Shown here one piece after another: positions 48,335 to 58,749 of a stretch of DNA of 64,000 bases. How positions within the stretch are numbered: the stretch's first letter is position 1; the number at the start of each line of letters is the position of its first letter. The notes under the pieces are model-generated. The model saw only the letters and a list, made by a program, of their open reading frames with translations, was not told the DNA's origin and ran no database searches. The stretch is from Podospora bellae-mahoneyi (taxonomy: Eukaryota; Ascomycota; Sordariomycetes; Sordariales; Podosporaceae), in the NCBI RefSeq assembly GCF_035222275.1, contig NW_026946359.1:2418001-2482000 (forward strand), given 5' to 3'. Made by a program: the position numbers and the translations under genes.

Positions 48335-50839
48335 TTACCAATTGGGGTTCATGCCCCTGGGCCACCATTCACGATTCTTATCATCCTCCGCATATTGGTC
48401 ATGGCAACCGGTCTCTCTTTGAGTTTCCTGGGCTTCCACAATATCATCATCAAGCACATGGGTGCCAACATGCTTCTCCCTGAGCAGCTTCTCCGTCTTT
48501 TCAACGACTGTTTCCAACTCTTCGATGCCCTCGGCTTGCAGAAAATGCTCCTCTATTCCCTTCAACTTCTGCAGCCGAGCCAACCTCTGTCGCCAGAGAC
48601 TAAACGCAAGGCGACATTCACGCTCAGCCTCTGGGCCCTGGATCTCCCCGACCAACCTGCAGAAGTGCAGCAGTAATCTCGTCCTCCCCCATCTGCCCGC
48701 CTTCAAGTCTTCCACCGCAACGTCGTAGAGAGCCTTCAAGGCACTTGCAGGGAGTGTCTTCTTCCCTCGCCGCTTCAAGAAGAGGATGCAAAGATACACA
48801 TGTCGATATTTCTGACTGTAACTGAGATCGGGTCGCTCGGCGAACCAGGTTGCCGCATTCGTTATGATCCTGTATTGTGCCATCTTGTAGAGCCTAGGAC
48901 TGTAGCAACTGCGGTCTTTGGCGTAGCCGCCACTGAATCCAAGCATGCCTCCAACCCAGCTGTAAAGACCCAGGCATCGCCAGATCGTATCTGGTGGCAA
49001 CTTTTCATCCTTGATGATCTTCTCTGCAACATGCTCAATGCTGCAGGGATTGAACTCGTATGCATCGGGATGCCGCAGCTCAAAGTTGAAGAGCTCGGCG
49101 ATGTCGATTCTGACCTCGTGGCGCATGCCAGACGATTCCGCAAGGATTTCGAGGAAATTTTTTCCGACCATACCCCCATTTCTGGGGCATATATAAGCCT
49201 CCAGCGAGACGAGCACGTCGCCCACGCGGCCAAGTGCATCTAACAGCCTCCAGACAGTCCTTCCGTAAGCGTGGAAAAGGGCTAATGGGGTTATCCCCCA
49301 TTCTTCACGTTCCCACTTTGGCACTGCGTTGATAGCGTATGTCTGCACAGCCAAGTCCGGCGACGTATATAGAATGTTGTGGTGGTAAACAGCCTTCAAA
49401 AAAGACGTAAGTGCTGCTGCGTCATCTTGAATCTGGCGCCGTTCCCTATAATAGTAGTTATATATACCAACGAGCTGGTCCGATCTAACCATCTGCCGAC
49501 TATTCCATTGTGCGAGCAATAGCCATCCGAGTTCAGCTCCACTCAATGGTGGGAGGCTCGGTTCTTCCTTGGTGAAAAGGCGGGCAGTCTGTACAAAGTT
49601 GGGCTCTCCAATTGTGCGTGCATGGGCAAGCGTAGTAAGCCAAGCATATCTCAGCCCACACTTCTCTGCAAGACTGGATGACCGGATCAGAACCCTTTTA
49701 ACCGTGTCATTGATTTTGCTGAGAAGATGGTGTCGGTCGTACCGGCCTGTATCGTTTAACCCGCCTATATGGTTCAACAAAACATCCAGTGCTGCACCAA
49801 GCGCGCGGGCCTGACGCATTTGAGATGTCTTGGGCGAAAGCCAGTCCAAAGCATCGTCCTGGGCAGCTTCGGTTCTCGATGACGTGCACGCCCAGAGGAC
49901 AAAATGCTTATTTAGCAGCCGCAGGAGCTGCCTCTCAAAACGGCTTTCCTGGCCCCCTACTGTGAGGCTGATATGTGGCAAATCACATAGCAAGGAGACG
50001 AAAGGGGCGAGGAGATTGCAAGTCTCATCACATGCAGGTAGCATCGCCAATCGTTCACCCAGGGCATCCCAGAAACGTGAGCCGAGAGAAGATAAAGGAT
50101 AGACCCGCGAGTTGGACAGGGCGCGGATGATGGTGGCGGTGATCAACAGGAGTTGGCTATTATACGCTTCATCCGCTTTCTCATCCAATTCCGTGGTTGC
50201 TTTGGTAGACGTGGCGCGCAGTCGTGAGTCCAAAGCTGTGTAGAGGTGGTCTGCCACTCTTGCAAGACCCACGGGAGCTAGATCCCCTTGAAGAATATAC
50301 CAGTAGAGCTTGTTGCTGATCTCCTCAGTGAGTGGCATAATCATGTGCTCGTCCACCTCTGCCGCCGCGGTCCGAAACAGCTCGACATCTGCAAGAAACA
50401 TGGAGACCTGATTGGAGCGACGAACTTTGGGCGGAGGTTGCTCAACTGACAGGGCCGACGCCGAGTCATCAACCACATGCTGAGTTGATGATGCTCCTAG
50501 CCCTAGCGAAGCTTTTATTGATCTTGCGAGGAACGATAGGCTGGTGCCAGGCTCATGAGTAAGATCTGACGCAATGATATCTGCCAGGGACTTTGGAGGG
50601 TCCCATCTCCATTTCGAAAGATCGAGAGGCGCCATAAAGGCCCAGGGTGGTGGTGTAGGAGGACACTGTAGGGAGAATCCCATCCGTCGGCGTCCTAACC
50701 GCCACTGGCTCTCCAGTGGTCCCGGAATGTAGCTGGCCCCTCTCGCCAAGGGCTTCGACAGGAGACGGTAGGTCTCGAAGGAACTGGCGAGCATGCTATT
50801 GGCGATAACATTGTGTCGAATGCCGGGCCGTGAAATCAT
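48335..50839 (-). CDS. Uncharacterised 834-residue protein, possibly mitochondrial
   Basis: A single long exon with protein-like composition throughout. I do not recognise a family. The first ~60 residues (MISRPGIRHNVIANSMLASS...) are rich in Arg, Ser and hydrophobics, with the first acidic residue at about 22, which fits a mitochondrial presequence; this is a prediction. The body is largely helical in appearance, with Trp/Tyr-rich stretches such as EWGITPLALFHAYGRTVWRLLDALGR and TNAATWFAERPDLSYSQKYRHVYLCILF. This is reminiscent of helical-repeat (TPR/PPR-like) proteins, but no repeat consensus is clear. The C-terminus is charged (EELETVVEKTEKLLREKHVG). It is divergent from uroporphyrinogen decarboxylase, with start codons 519 bases apart, so the two may share a promoter. 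No catalytic motif was seen. Confidence 0.75.
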   Translation of the reverse strand: MISRPGIRHNVIANSMLASSFETYRLLSKPLARGASYIPGPLESQWRLGRRRMGFSLQCPPTPPPWAFMAPLDLSKWRWDPPKSLADIIASDLTHEPGTSLSFLARSIKASLGLGASSTQHVVDDSASALSVEQPPPKVRRSNQVSMFLADVELFRTAAAEVDEHMIMPLTEEISNKLYWYILQGDLAPVGLARVADHLYTALDSRLRATSTKATTELDEKADEAYNSQLLLITATIIRALSNSRVYPLSSLGSRFWDALGERLAMLPACDETCNLLAPFVSLLCDLPHISLTVGGQESRFERQLLRLLNKHFVLWACTSSRTEAAQDDALDWLSPKTSQMRQARALGAALDVLLNHIGGLNDTGRYDRHHLLSKINDTVKRVLIRSSSLAEKCGLRYAWLTTLAHARTIGEPNFVQTARLFTKEEPSLPPLSGAELGWLLLAQWNSRQMVRSDQLVGIYNYYYRERRQIQDDAAALTSFLKAVYHHNILYTSPDLAVQTYAINAVPKWEREEWGITPLALFHAYGRTVWRLLDALGRVGDVLVSLEAYICPRNGGMVGKNFLEILAESSGMRHEVRIDIAELFNFELRHPDAYEFNPCSIEHVAEKIIKDEKLPPDTIWRCLGLYSWVGGMLGFSGGYAKDRSCYSPRLYKMAQYRIITNAATWFAERPDLSYSQKYRHVYLCILFLKRRGKKTLPASALKALYDVAVEDLKAGRWGRTRLLLHFCRLVGEIQGPEAERECRLAFSLWRQRLARLQKLKGIEEHFLQAEGIEELETVVEKTEKLLREKHVGTHVLDDDIVEAQETQRETGCHDQYAEDDKNREWWPRGMNPNW

Positions 50840-51358
50840 CGCCGGCGGGGCTGTGAGTCTTGCGAGCCGAGATCAGAAATACCGCGAAACGCATCGAAAT
50901 GAAAGGGGTGACGATCAGCCGAGAGACGGCATATTCCGTAGTGCTTCCTCTGGTGGTCGTTGTTGTCGGGGGAGTCGATCGTTTCGTGGTGTTGTCGTCA
51001 GTCTGGAGGCTTTGCTTGTGGCTTGATAGCAGTAGGAGCTTTGACAATTTCTTCGCAAAGTCAATTGCCAGGGACGGGAAGCGTGTGGCTAGTGCTTCTA
51101 GACCCATGCACGCCGAGGGGGGTTAATACAGGGGCCCCGGCTGTTGCGCTGTGGCGTCGATGGTGGGGGAATCAGCCGAAGGCGGGACGAGACCCCGCCT
51201 TGAATTGTAAGTGCAATTGAGATTTGTTCGATGGCGGGGTACTTTTATACAAGTATTACTTGATGCCGCGGGATTGAGACGAGGGAACACTGGTGCAACA
51301 TCAGGACAGTTGTCATTTCAGAAAGAGTTCCCCAGGAAAAATCCGAAAAGTTGCAAAA
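50840..51358. promoter_or_regulatory. Divergent promoter between the 834-residue gene and uroporphyrinogen decarboxylase
   Basis: The 519 bases between two head-to-head start codons must hold both promoters and leaders. A GTTGTTGTCGG-type stretch is near 50960-50975. No heme-, iron- or oxygen-response element can be named with confidence. Confidence 0.5.
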
Positions 51359-52691
51359 ATGGCTGAACATTCATTCCCCCCTCTCAAGAATGACCTGCTT
51401 CTTAGAGCTGCACGGGGTTAGTATTCTCTTACTGTCTAGATGAGACGAGGGCTACACTGCTAACACATCACATCGCAGGCGAAACCGTTGAACGCCCGCC
51501 CATCTGGGTGATGCGGCAGGGTATGAAGCCCGTCGTTGCCCTGATTTGCGCGCGCTGACTCCTGGTGGTGCAGCTGGTCGTTATCTCCCAGAGTACCACG
51601 AGGCCAAGGGTGGTCGTGACTTTTTTGAGTGCTGCCGCAGTCCCGAGATTGCTTCGACTTTGACCCTGCAGCCCATTGAACGCTTTGGCGGACTTATCGA
51701 TGCCGCCATCATCTTTTCCGACATTCTGGTCATCCCCCAGGCAATGGGTATGACTGTTGAGATGGTCGATAAGAAGGGCCCTCATTTTCCCGATCCCCTG
51801 CAGACTCCCCAGGATAAGCAGTTCATCGAGCTCATGGCGCGCCCTGTCGATGTCGCCAAGGAGTTGGACTATGTCTACAAGGCGATCACTTTGACCAGGA
51901 AAAAGCTTGATGGGCGAGTGCCCCTTTTCGGCTTCACTGGAGCGCCATGGACACTGTTGTGCTACATGGTTGAGGGTGGCGGCACCAAGCTGTTCAAGCA
52001 GGTCAAGACGTGGATCTACAAGTACCCAGAGGAGACCAAGGCTCTTCTCCAAAAGATCTCAGAGCTCTGCGTGGAGTATCTCGCGCTGCAAGTCAAGGCT
52101 GGGGCTCAGGTATTGTCTTTGGCATACATTGGCCGGGAACACAATCGCTGACTGTCTCCCTTAGATTGTTCAAGTCTTTGATTCTTGGGCTGGTGAGCTT
52201 TCGCCATCATCCTTCAAGAAGTTCTCTCAGCCATACCTCGCTTATATCGCCAAGCACCTTCCTCTGCGCCTCAAGGAGCTCGGTCTCGAGCAGGTTCCCA
52301 TGGTGGTGTTCCCCAAGGGTGCATGGTACGCCCTCGACGCATGCGCCGATATGGGATACCAGGTGATTGGCATGGATTGGCTCCATGATCCTGCGGAGGC
52401 TGTCAAGATCATTGGAGACCGACCAGTGGTTCTTCAAGGCAATGCCGACCCCGGCGTACTGTACGGCTCGCACGAGTCCATCACCGAGGTTGTTACCGAA
52501 ATGGTCAAGGGTTTCGGCTGGGCAGAGCGCAAGAAGGGCTGGATTGTTAACCTCGGTCACGGTATGTCTCAATTTTTGAATTAATTACTCTCATCGCCGC
52601 TAACAGGTTCCCAGGCATCACCCCATTTGTCAACCCAGATGACCTCAAGTTCTTCTTCCAGGAGATCCACCGCCTCACCAAGACCGATTGA
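51359..52691 (+). CDS. Uroporphyrinogen decarboxylase (heme biosynthesis)
   Basis: Five exons, 51359..51416, 51479..51520, 51574..52109, 52165..52561 and 52615..52691, give 369 residues, the normal family length. Exon 2 is only 42 bases. The spliced N-terminus reads [16 protein letters not shown]; the Arg pair (R32, R36) is the known substrate-carboxylate-binding motif. Further family marks are [13 protein letters not shown] (the Asp contacts the pyrrole nitrogens), [38 protein letters not shown] and [13 protein letters not shown]. The last intron could end at TAACAG or CCAG; only the latter (52614) keeps the frame and gives GHGITPF. The cytosolic enzyme removes four acetate carboxyls from uroporphyrinogen III to give coproporphyrinogen III. 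It is divergent from the 834-residue gene. Confidence 0.95.
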
Positions 52692-52823
52692 CTGGATCTG
52701 CCGGAATCTGTACGAATTGCCATAGACTTGTTTATTTTGCCGTAGCAAAAGTTTAGAGCTTGATGTTTTGCATGCTTTCAAGATCGAGTATTCCCCTGCA
52801 GAGTTGTAATGTCAGGCCGAGCT

Positions 52824-53959
52824 TCATGATTTGGTCTTGGGGAAGGGCATATACCATGATACAATCCACGATGGTTTACCACCAATAGCACGGCATAGAC
52901 CTTGACTCTTTGTGTTTTCAACCCAAACATCCGCAGCCCCCAGGCCGTCGTCACCATATTCGTGGAGACGCTCGCGCATGAGTTTGATGGCTATTGCCTT
53001 TCCGAAGCCGAGACGGCGATATGGTTCCTATATTTGCCTGTCAGTGTCCATTTTACCAGTTGGAGTGAAGCGGGCAGGAACCTACCTCCACATGCAGCGA
53101 CATCAACGTCCCATCCAGCCCTTTCGCCCGTCAGTCAACAACCCATCACGGCCAGCTCATCAGTTCAACACCACTTACCAAGAAACCCCCACCCAACAGC
53201 CTCCCCCGTTGCTCCCAACCTCACAGCAAGACTAGGAACCATCAACAACGTCGCCCTACACATTCTCTCACATCAGCCATCTACCCCATCCTCTTCACAA
53301 AACAGGGTTGCATACTCCTGCCTATCAATCGCAGTCCTACTCTTCACCAACCTAACATCCCCCTTCCTAATCTCATCCCAATAAAACTCCCTCCCCTCCA
53401 CCTCCCACCTCTTGTCGCTCATCCCCCCTTCTAACTCGGGTAAATCCCCCACCCGAAAAACAAACTTGTAATCAAACTCCCACTCCTGCCCCCCAGCCAA
53501 AGCTGTCTTCTCTAGCCCCATCCCCAAGTTGATCATCCTTTTCCTCACCATCTCATGGATACTACCAACTAGTATCTTTTTCTTTCTCTCACCCTCCCAT
53601 AAACCCTCCGCAACCTGAAAGAACCTAAGCAACAACCCATCCCAAACCCTCCCCTCCTCACCCCCTGATTGGATTTCTAAACTGCAAAACAACCAAACCT
53701 GCGTCTCTGGCCCCTTGCTCAAGTCCACATACCCGGTCACGAACCTATCAGGGTCACGCGCCCCCGGATGGTGGTAAACATGCACCACCCGGCTATGCGA
53801 TGTACAGCCTCCCCGATCGGCAAACTTTTCCGCAAATTGTATCCTTCTCAAAACTGGCAGTGAGCAAGGGAAGTATGGCTTGGAATATAACAACGACAAA
53901 AGAGAGGGAGGGATAGAGGTCGGGCGGTGGGTTTCTACAATGGGGGAGAGGGGGGGCAT
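52824..53959 (-). CDS. GNAT-family N-acetyltransferase
   Basis: Four exons, complement(52824..53027, 53086..53120, 53179..53255, 53316..53959), give 319 residues. Exon 3 is only 35 bases. Introns are 58-60 bases with CTGAC/CTGAT branch sites. The first removed segment (53256-53315) contains an in-frame TGA, and its removal yields RTAIDRQEATLLMVPSLAVRL. The GNAT core is visible: VPSLAVRLGATGEAVGWGFLGLDGTLMSLHVE (strands 2-4), then PYRRLGFGKAIA (acetyl-CoA binding R-x-x-G-x-G/A) at about 254, then ADVWVENTKSQGLCRAIGG. The substrate is unknown; the N-terminal ~210 residues are typical of fungal GNATs with an extra N-terminal lobe. I preferred ATG at 53959 over an upstream in-frame ATG at 54085, because the extra 42 residues are a Gln/Thr/His tract resembling a translated leader. 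Its 3' end lies 132 bases from the uroporphyrinogen decarboxylase stop. Confidence 0.85.
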
Positions 53960-54539
53960 GTTGGTGTTGATGAGAAAAGGGAGGTATAGCTGTATAATGT
54001 GTTGTTGTGAAGAGGTCGTCGTCTGTTGTTGCTGTTTGTGGGTTGTATTGAAAGGATGAACAGCTCGGAGATGGCGGGGAAACAATGGTAGCTATTCCCG
54101 AGTGCGATCACATCACCATCAGCCAGATGCGACTATCACCTGGGGAACCAACTATAAAAAAAAATACACCTAACAAAGTAAAAACTGGACAGGGTTCTAC
54201 TTTCCAAGAGACCAAAACAAGAGTCCCATTGTGGCAAGGTATCATGGATAATCATATACATCACCCTTCATATCCAAGTTAAGACATTGCATCATTATAT
54301 TCAATCATGTCTAGATATCTCATCCAGCATTCAATTCCCTGAACGCTGGCACCTATTCTCCTCTCCATTCATCATTTTTCCAAGCCAAAGAAAAAAAAAA
54401 CCCTGCCGAATAACATCATCACCCCTTTTCAACGCCACCTAGAAGATGAGAAAAAAACCCGGGTATTTAACATCATCACAAACGAACATAAACCCCTCGT
54501 TTATAACCGCAACAGAACCCCTTCGCACGCAAAAACAGC
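53960..54539. other. Gene-free spacer between the GNAT and DUF3602 genes
   Basis: Upstream region of the GNAT gene and 3' flank of the DUF3602 gene, both on the minus strand. The plus strand is A/C-rich with A runs at 54160 and 54394. Nothing else was recognised. Confidence 0.5.
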
Positions 54540-55073
54540 CTACTGCTTCTTGCCAAACAACTTGTCCGTCCAGCTCTTCTTCTCCTCCTCGGTTTTGGGC
54601 GAAGGCGTCTTCTTCAAATCCGAGGTATCAACCGCCTCCTCCGACGAGGGGCGCCCAGCCTTGTCCGCATTGACGACGTTTCCGGCGCCGCCGCGGCCTG
54701 TGTTGATGGCGCCATGGCTAGGGCGACGAGCGACACTGTAAACCGAACGGGGTGGTTAGCTTCGGCTTTGCTGGAGAGAGAGAGAGCAAACGATCGCGCA
54801 ATGCAACAAGCAGCAAAAAAAAAAAAGTGCGGGGTTGCTGGCCAGGTGTCGCGGTAGCGAGAATGAGACTTACGGTTGAACATCCTGACGCCGGCGCTTC
54901 TCCTCCTCGTCGAGGTTCGCAGCCATGTTGCCGGACCCGCCGCGGCCGGTGGTCACAACGTTGGACCCCTTGAGGGTGGGAGTCTCGAGGTCCTCGGGCT
55001 GGACCGTAGGGGTCTTGGACTGGTCGCGCATGTTGCCGGCGCCGCCGCGGCCAGAGGAAGCAAGTCCGGACAT
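54540..55073 (-). CDS. DUF3602 / Par32-like small protein with GRGG repeats
   Basis: Two exons, complement(54540..54735, 54874..55073), give 131 residues; the 138-base intron has a GTAAGT donor and CAG acceptor. Three copies of the family motif are present: GRGGAGNM (about 8-15), GRGGSGNM (about 43-50) and GRGGAGNV after the splice. The protein is small, charged and disordered, ending in EEKKSWTDKLFGKKQ. The yeast family member Par32/Amu1 is phosphorylated downstream of TORC1 and inhibits ammonium transporters. Whether this fungal protein does the same is inference from the family. A start at 55073 (AAAATGTCC) gives a compact full-length product. Longer minus-strand frames around 54718-55560 are shadows without the motif. 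Confidence 0.85.
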
Positions 55074-58000
55074 TTTGGCTGAGTGGGTGGTTTCTTAGGG
55101 ATAAGGGCTTTGGGTGATGTGCGTGTGGTGTACTGGGAGAGACCTTCCAGGCGTGGGCCGTGTGCGTGTGAAGAATGCGATATGAGGACAAAGAATGGTC
55201 TTCTCCAAAACAGGTACGTATGAAGCGGAACAGGAAGCTGGCTATTTGTACCGCAGCCAGAAAGAAGTGCGCAACTCGGTTTTTTTTTCTTTTTCTTGAA
55301 GATTCCTCGTAGACGTTGGGCGTTGCTGAGGAAGTAGGGCACCTTAATAGTTGGGCAACCGGTAAGAGGCTGCGCTTGTTAAACGGGATCAAATGGTACG
55401 TTTTGGTGCTTCTTGGAACTCCGCATTTCCAAGCCACGTCTTCTAAGACCAGGCACCGCAAGAAGGGGAAAAAAAAAGTGTGATCACACGGGGGGTCAAG
55501 GGATTTTTTCACCACCTTCCTCTTAGCATCCCGTCTCATCGCCCAACTAGCATCGCTCAAGAACTGCTAGTGCCTCCAAAGCACCCGTCTTGGCCAGGGC
55601 TCTGACATCACCTGGGCACCCAAAGGAGACCCCCTGGATGCTGGATCCAGACGCTGCCCCTCCCTGCCCCTCATCCAGGGCTCTCGTTTGGTGCGCCTGG
55701 GTTGTGCGAACTGGGCTGGACGGCTGGAGGACGGGCGCGCCCGGTGCTTGCTTGGCTTAAAAGCCTGGTGCCACCACCCCGGATTCGGTGGTGAGAAGAG
55801 CCGGTGATTCATCTCGTTGGCCGCCAGGTCCTGTAGAGCATAAGCTGCGTGATGGTGTCATTCTTCTTGGCATCTTCTTGTCACACTGGGCGTCCCTATC
55901 CAGGATGTTCAATGTCTCGAACCTCGGGCACTCCGTTCTGGTCAGAGTGAGGGGTCATTTCAGGCTGCGTAGAAGCGGTGAAGACCTGGAAGCGTGAGGC
56001 ACTGGAGAGATATAATAGGTAAAGCTTCAATTAAATTGAAAGTGACGCAAAATCGCAAACAATATGCATGCTCTATGAATTTGGCTTTGCTTCACTGCTT
56101 TTTCGGATCTTGTTCTGTTGCCTCCAGAGAAAAATGATGGCAGTTGTCGATTGTGGGGAAGCTCCCCACTTTATTCTTCGCTCATCAGCCAGGGGTCCAA
56201 GAGATAAGATAACGACTTCCAACGACGTCGATGGTCCAGAGATTGCCTATCTTTTTATCCAATCTTCTCCTTGCTATTTATCTTTGGTTCTCTTCAAGCA
56301 GCAGGTCCAACTTATTACTTCTATACAGCGCTTGAATCTTGGATATACACGGTAACATCCAAGAATCAGATGGAAGTCGTATCCGCAGCCTGGTCCTCAA
56401 CTACAACCTACCATTTCTCACTGGCTAACCTATCACTCGACAACCGCGCACGGTACACCGTCGCAAATGGGCTCATGGTCCTACTAATAAATAAATGAGC
56501 ATGCAACGTTTTATTTTAGACCCAACAAAGGCAACGCTGTTATGATCCCAGTCCCATGGCTATCTCAGCTTGGTCGCAAAGAATTGGTGTTCGTCCGCTT
56601 CCACTGCGGGGTATCCCAGACCTCCTTCCCCTTTCGCCCTGTCTCTGATCTCCACCGTCTGTTGATGCTGGCACCTGCTCGAGTTCAGATGATCTTGGCT
56701 TGGGGCTCACAAGGAAATCCATCTCCGAGGAGACAAAAAAGAAGACAACGGGATCCTCAACCTCTAAAATCTTTACAGTTGTCGATCCTGCGTCATGGTC
56801 AATCACGCAGCATGTGTCCAACCCTAACCCTCCTTTTACTTTGCTCCCTTCTCACCACGATGCAGGGGGCGCATTCATCACGATCATCATCACCCTTACG
56901 TCCCTGCGCTAATCTACAGCCACGTGTGCGAAACGTGAACCTCCGAGACATACATTTTCCCGGCTGCGCGCGATCACACTGTTGCTGGGCAGGTTGCCGT
57001 TCCCTTCCAACGACGTCTCATCGCGGGCGGTAAACTGCAACGACACGGACCTTTTGTCTTGTCTTGCGAGTCCGAGTGCTGTTGCTGTCTTCCAGAACAA
57101 CCTTGGTCACAGAGAGGGAGAGAGAGACCGGAGAATTAAGTGTCTCGCTCTTCGTTACACTGCATGCTGGCCACGCGATATACAAGTCGGCGTGAGGGAG
57201 AGTTGAGATTGTGGTGGGGAGGAAGTTGGAGTAATTCACACCACCCTCTTCCTGTCGGGGTTATCGTTGCTGTCACAAGTGACAGGAACTGTATATTGCT
57301 TTTAGATTACTTTTCCCTGTGGTAGACAGGTGCTACACTGGTTAGGTAGCCAGCGGAAGAAAAACAAAAAAGCAATTACTGACCACCAACCCATATGGTG
57401 AGAAATCCGGGTTTCTTTTCAAAGGTGGGTGTGTGTGTGTCTCCTGACGTTCCGTCCCGAGACCCGAATTGCTGCTGGCCATCAATAATATGAGAGGAAG
57501 TGGTCACGGGACCGCTCGAAGGGGTGGATGGATGGATGGACGTCACCTTCAAACGATAACATTGAAAAACGAGATGGGATGTTCCGTTCTTCTAGGTAAA
57601 TCTGCCCGTATTCCCATGTAAGGTCAGAATAGCCTCTGCCTTCGACAAGACAAGGGGGCTGGCCATTCTGCCATATCAGCGTCCTGTATTAAATGTATCA
57701 GAAACGCCAACAACTCCTGCTAGTTCAGGCTTCTCAGTTCCGCCTTTTCTAGTGGTATGTGACGCTGTGGCTTTTTTGTCCACCTAACTTTCAAGGCTTG
57801 CTTACTGGATTGATGTGAGTGGTCGGTCAACAATAACATACCTAAGTTAGTTTCGGGACCGGCTGGGTTGCCGATAGGTAGGTGTAATGCAATATATGTT
57901 ACTGTAAGAAAAGCAGGGGCCGAAGGTAGGTGGTGCGATGAGGCTGATGTTGATGTTTGGCTTGGTTATTATGCTGTTGTGTGATAGGTGCGGATGCGGT

Positions 58001-58749
58001 GTAAATGCCAGAAAATCATAAACCATGTCAACTATGAACATGGGAGTGTTAAATGATGTGAGTGTTCTGTCATGGTCTAAACAAACTTTTTTTCATTCAT
58101 GGTGGCATACATAAAAAGCCAATATTCATCAGAGAATAAACCCAAGAGAAAATATACAGCGACAGCAGGATCTCCCACCCTCACGTACCATCCGAGCCAT
58201 CCATCTACCAGTCTACCTTACGTCCCCTCTTATCCACCACCCCCCCCACCCCTACCTCTACGATTATCCAAAAAAGTGATAGAATAACAACGTAATAAAA
58301 CAGCATAGTTAGGGTAGTCGCAACATGCAGCGAGAAAAAGGGGATAGCGAAAATAAACAAGAAAAATGAGCCCCATCCAGTCGAGACAAATAGAACACAA
58401 CACCACAAGCACCCACCCACCCACCCCCTCTCTCTACCCCTCTGATGACAACAAGAGAAAAACAAGTATCCATTTGGTATCACCTCTGAGCCTGCAATCA
58501 TAATACTTTTTCGCACAAAAACAAGACAGAAGAACGCTATCGCACAAAAAGAAGAGAATAAAAGCACAGAAACATGAAACCGTAAAAATAGAACGTAAGA
58601 TCGCCACCAACCGACTCAACAACACCCTAACCCCATGATGTCCCCTTCTTTCCGGACCACTCTTTACTCCTCACTCACCCTCTCCTCTATACACACACAG
58701 AAACTCCAACCTCAGCTAGACTTCCCGCGAAAGACAAGCCCCGGGACAC
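55074..58749. other. Gene-free region between the DUF3602 gene and velB
   Basis: About 3.7 kb without a convincing gene. It has simple-sequence patches: a GT run near 57428-57440, GGAT repeats near 57525-57540, and C-rich tracts near 58240 and 58410-58440. The part next to 55074 is promoter and leader of the DUF3602 gene; the part next to 58749 is the 3' end of velB. Frames up to 163 codons look random. Confidence 0.45.

Noticed and set aside
52562-52606. Earlier acceptor (TAACAG) for the last intron of uroporphyrinogen decarboxylase
   Set aside because: It shifts the frame and loses the conserved GHGITPF; the CCAG acceptor at 52614 restores it.
53960-54085. 42-residue N-terminal extension of the GNAT protein
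   Set aside because: Its Gln/Thr/His/Ser composition looks like a translated leader and the ATG at 53959 has a suitable context.
54718-55560. 280-codon minus-strand frame overlapping the DUF3602 gene
   Set aside because: It runs in another frame through the leader, intron and exons and lacks the GRGG motifs.
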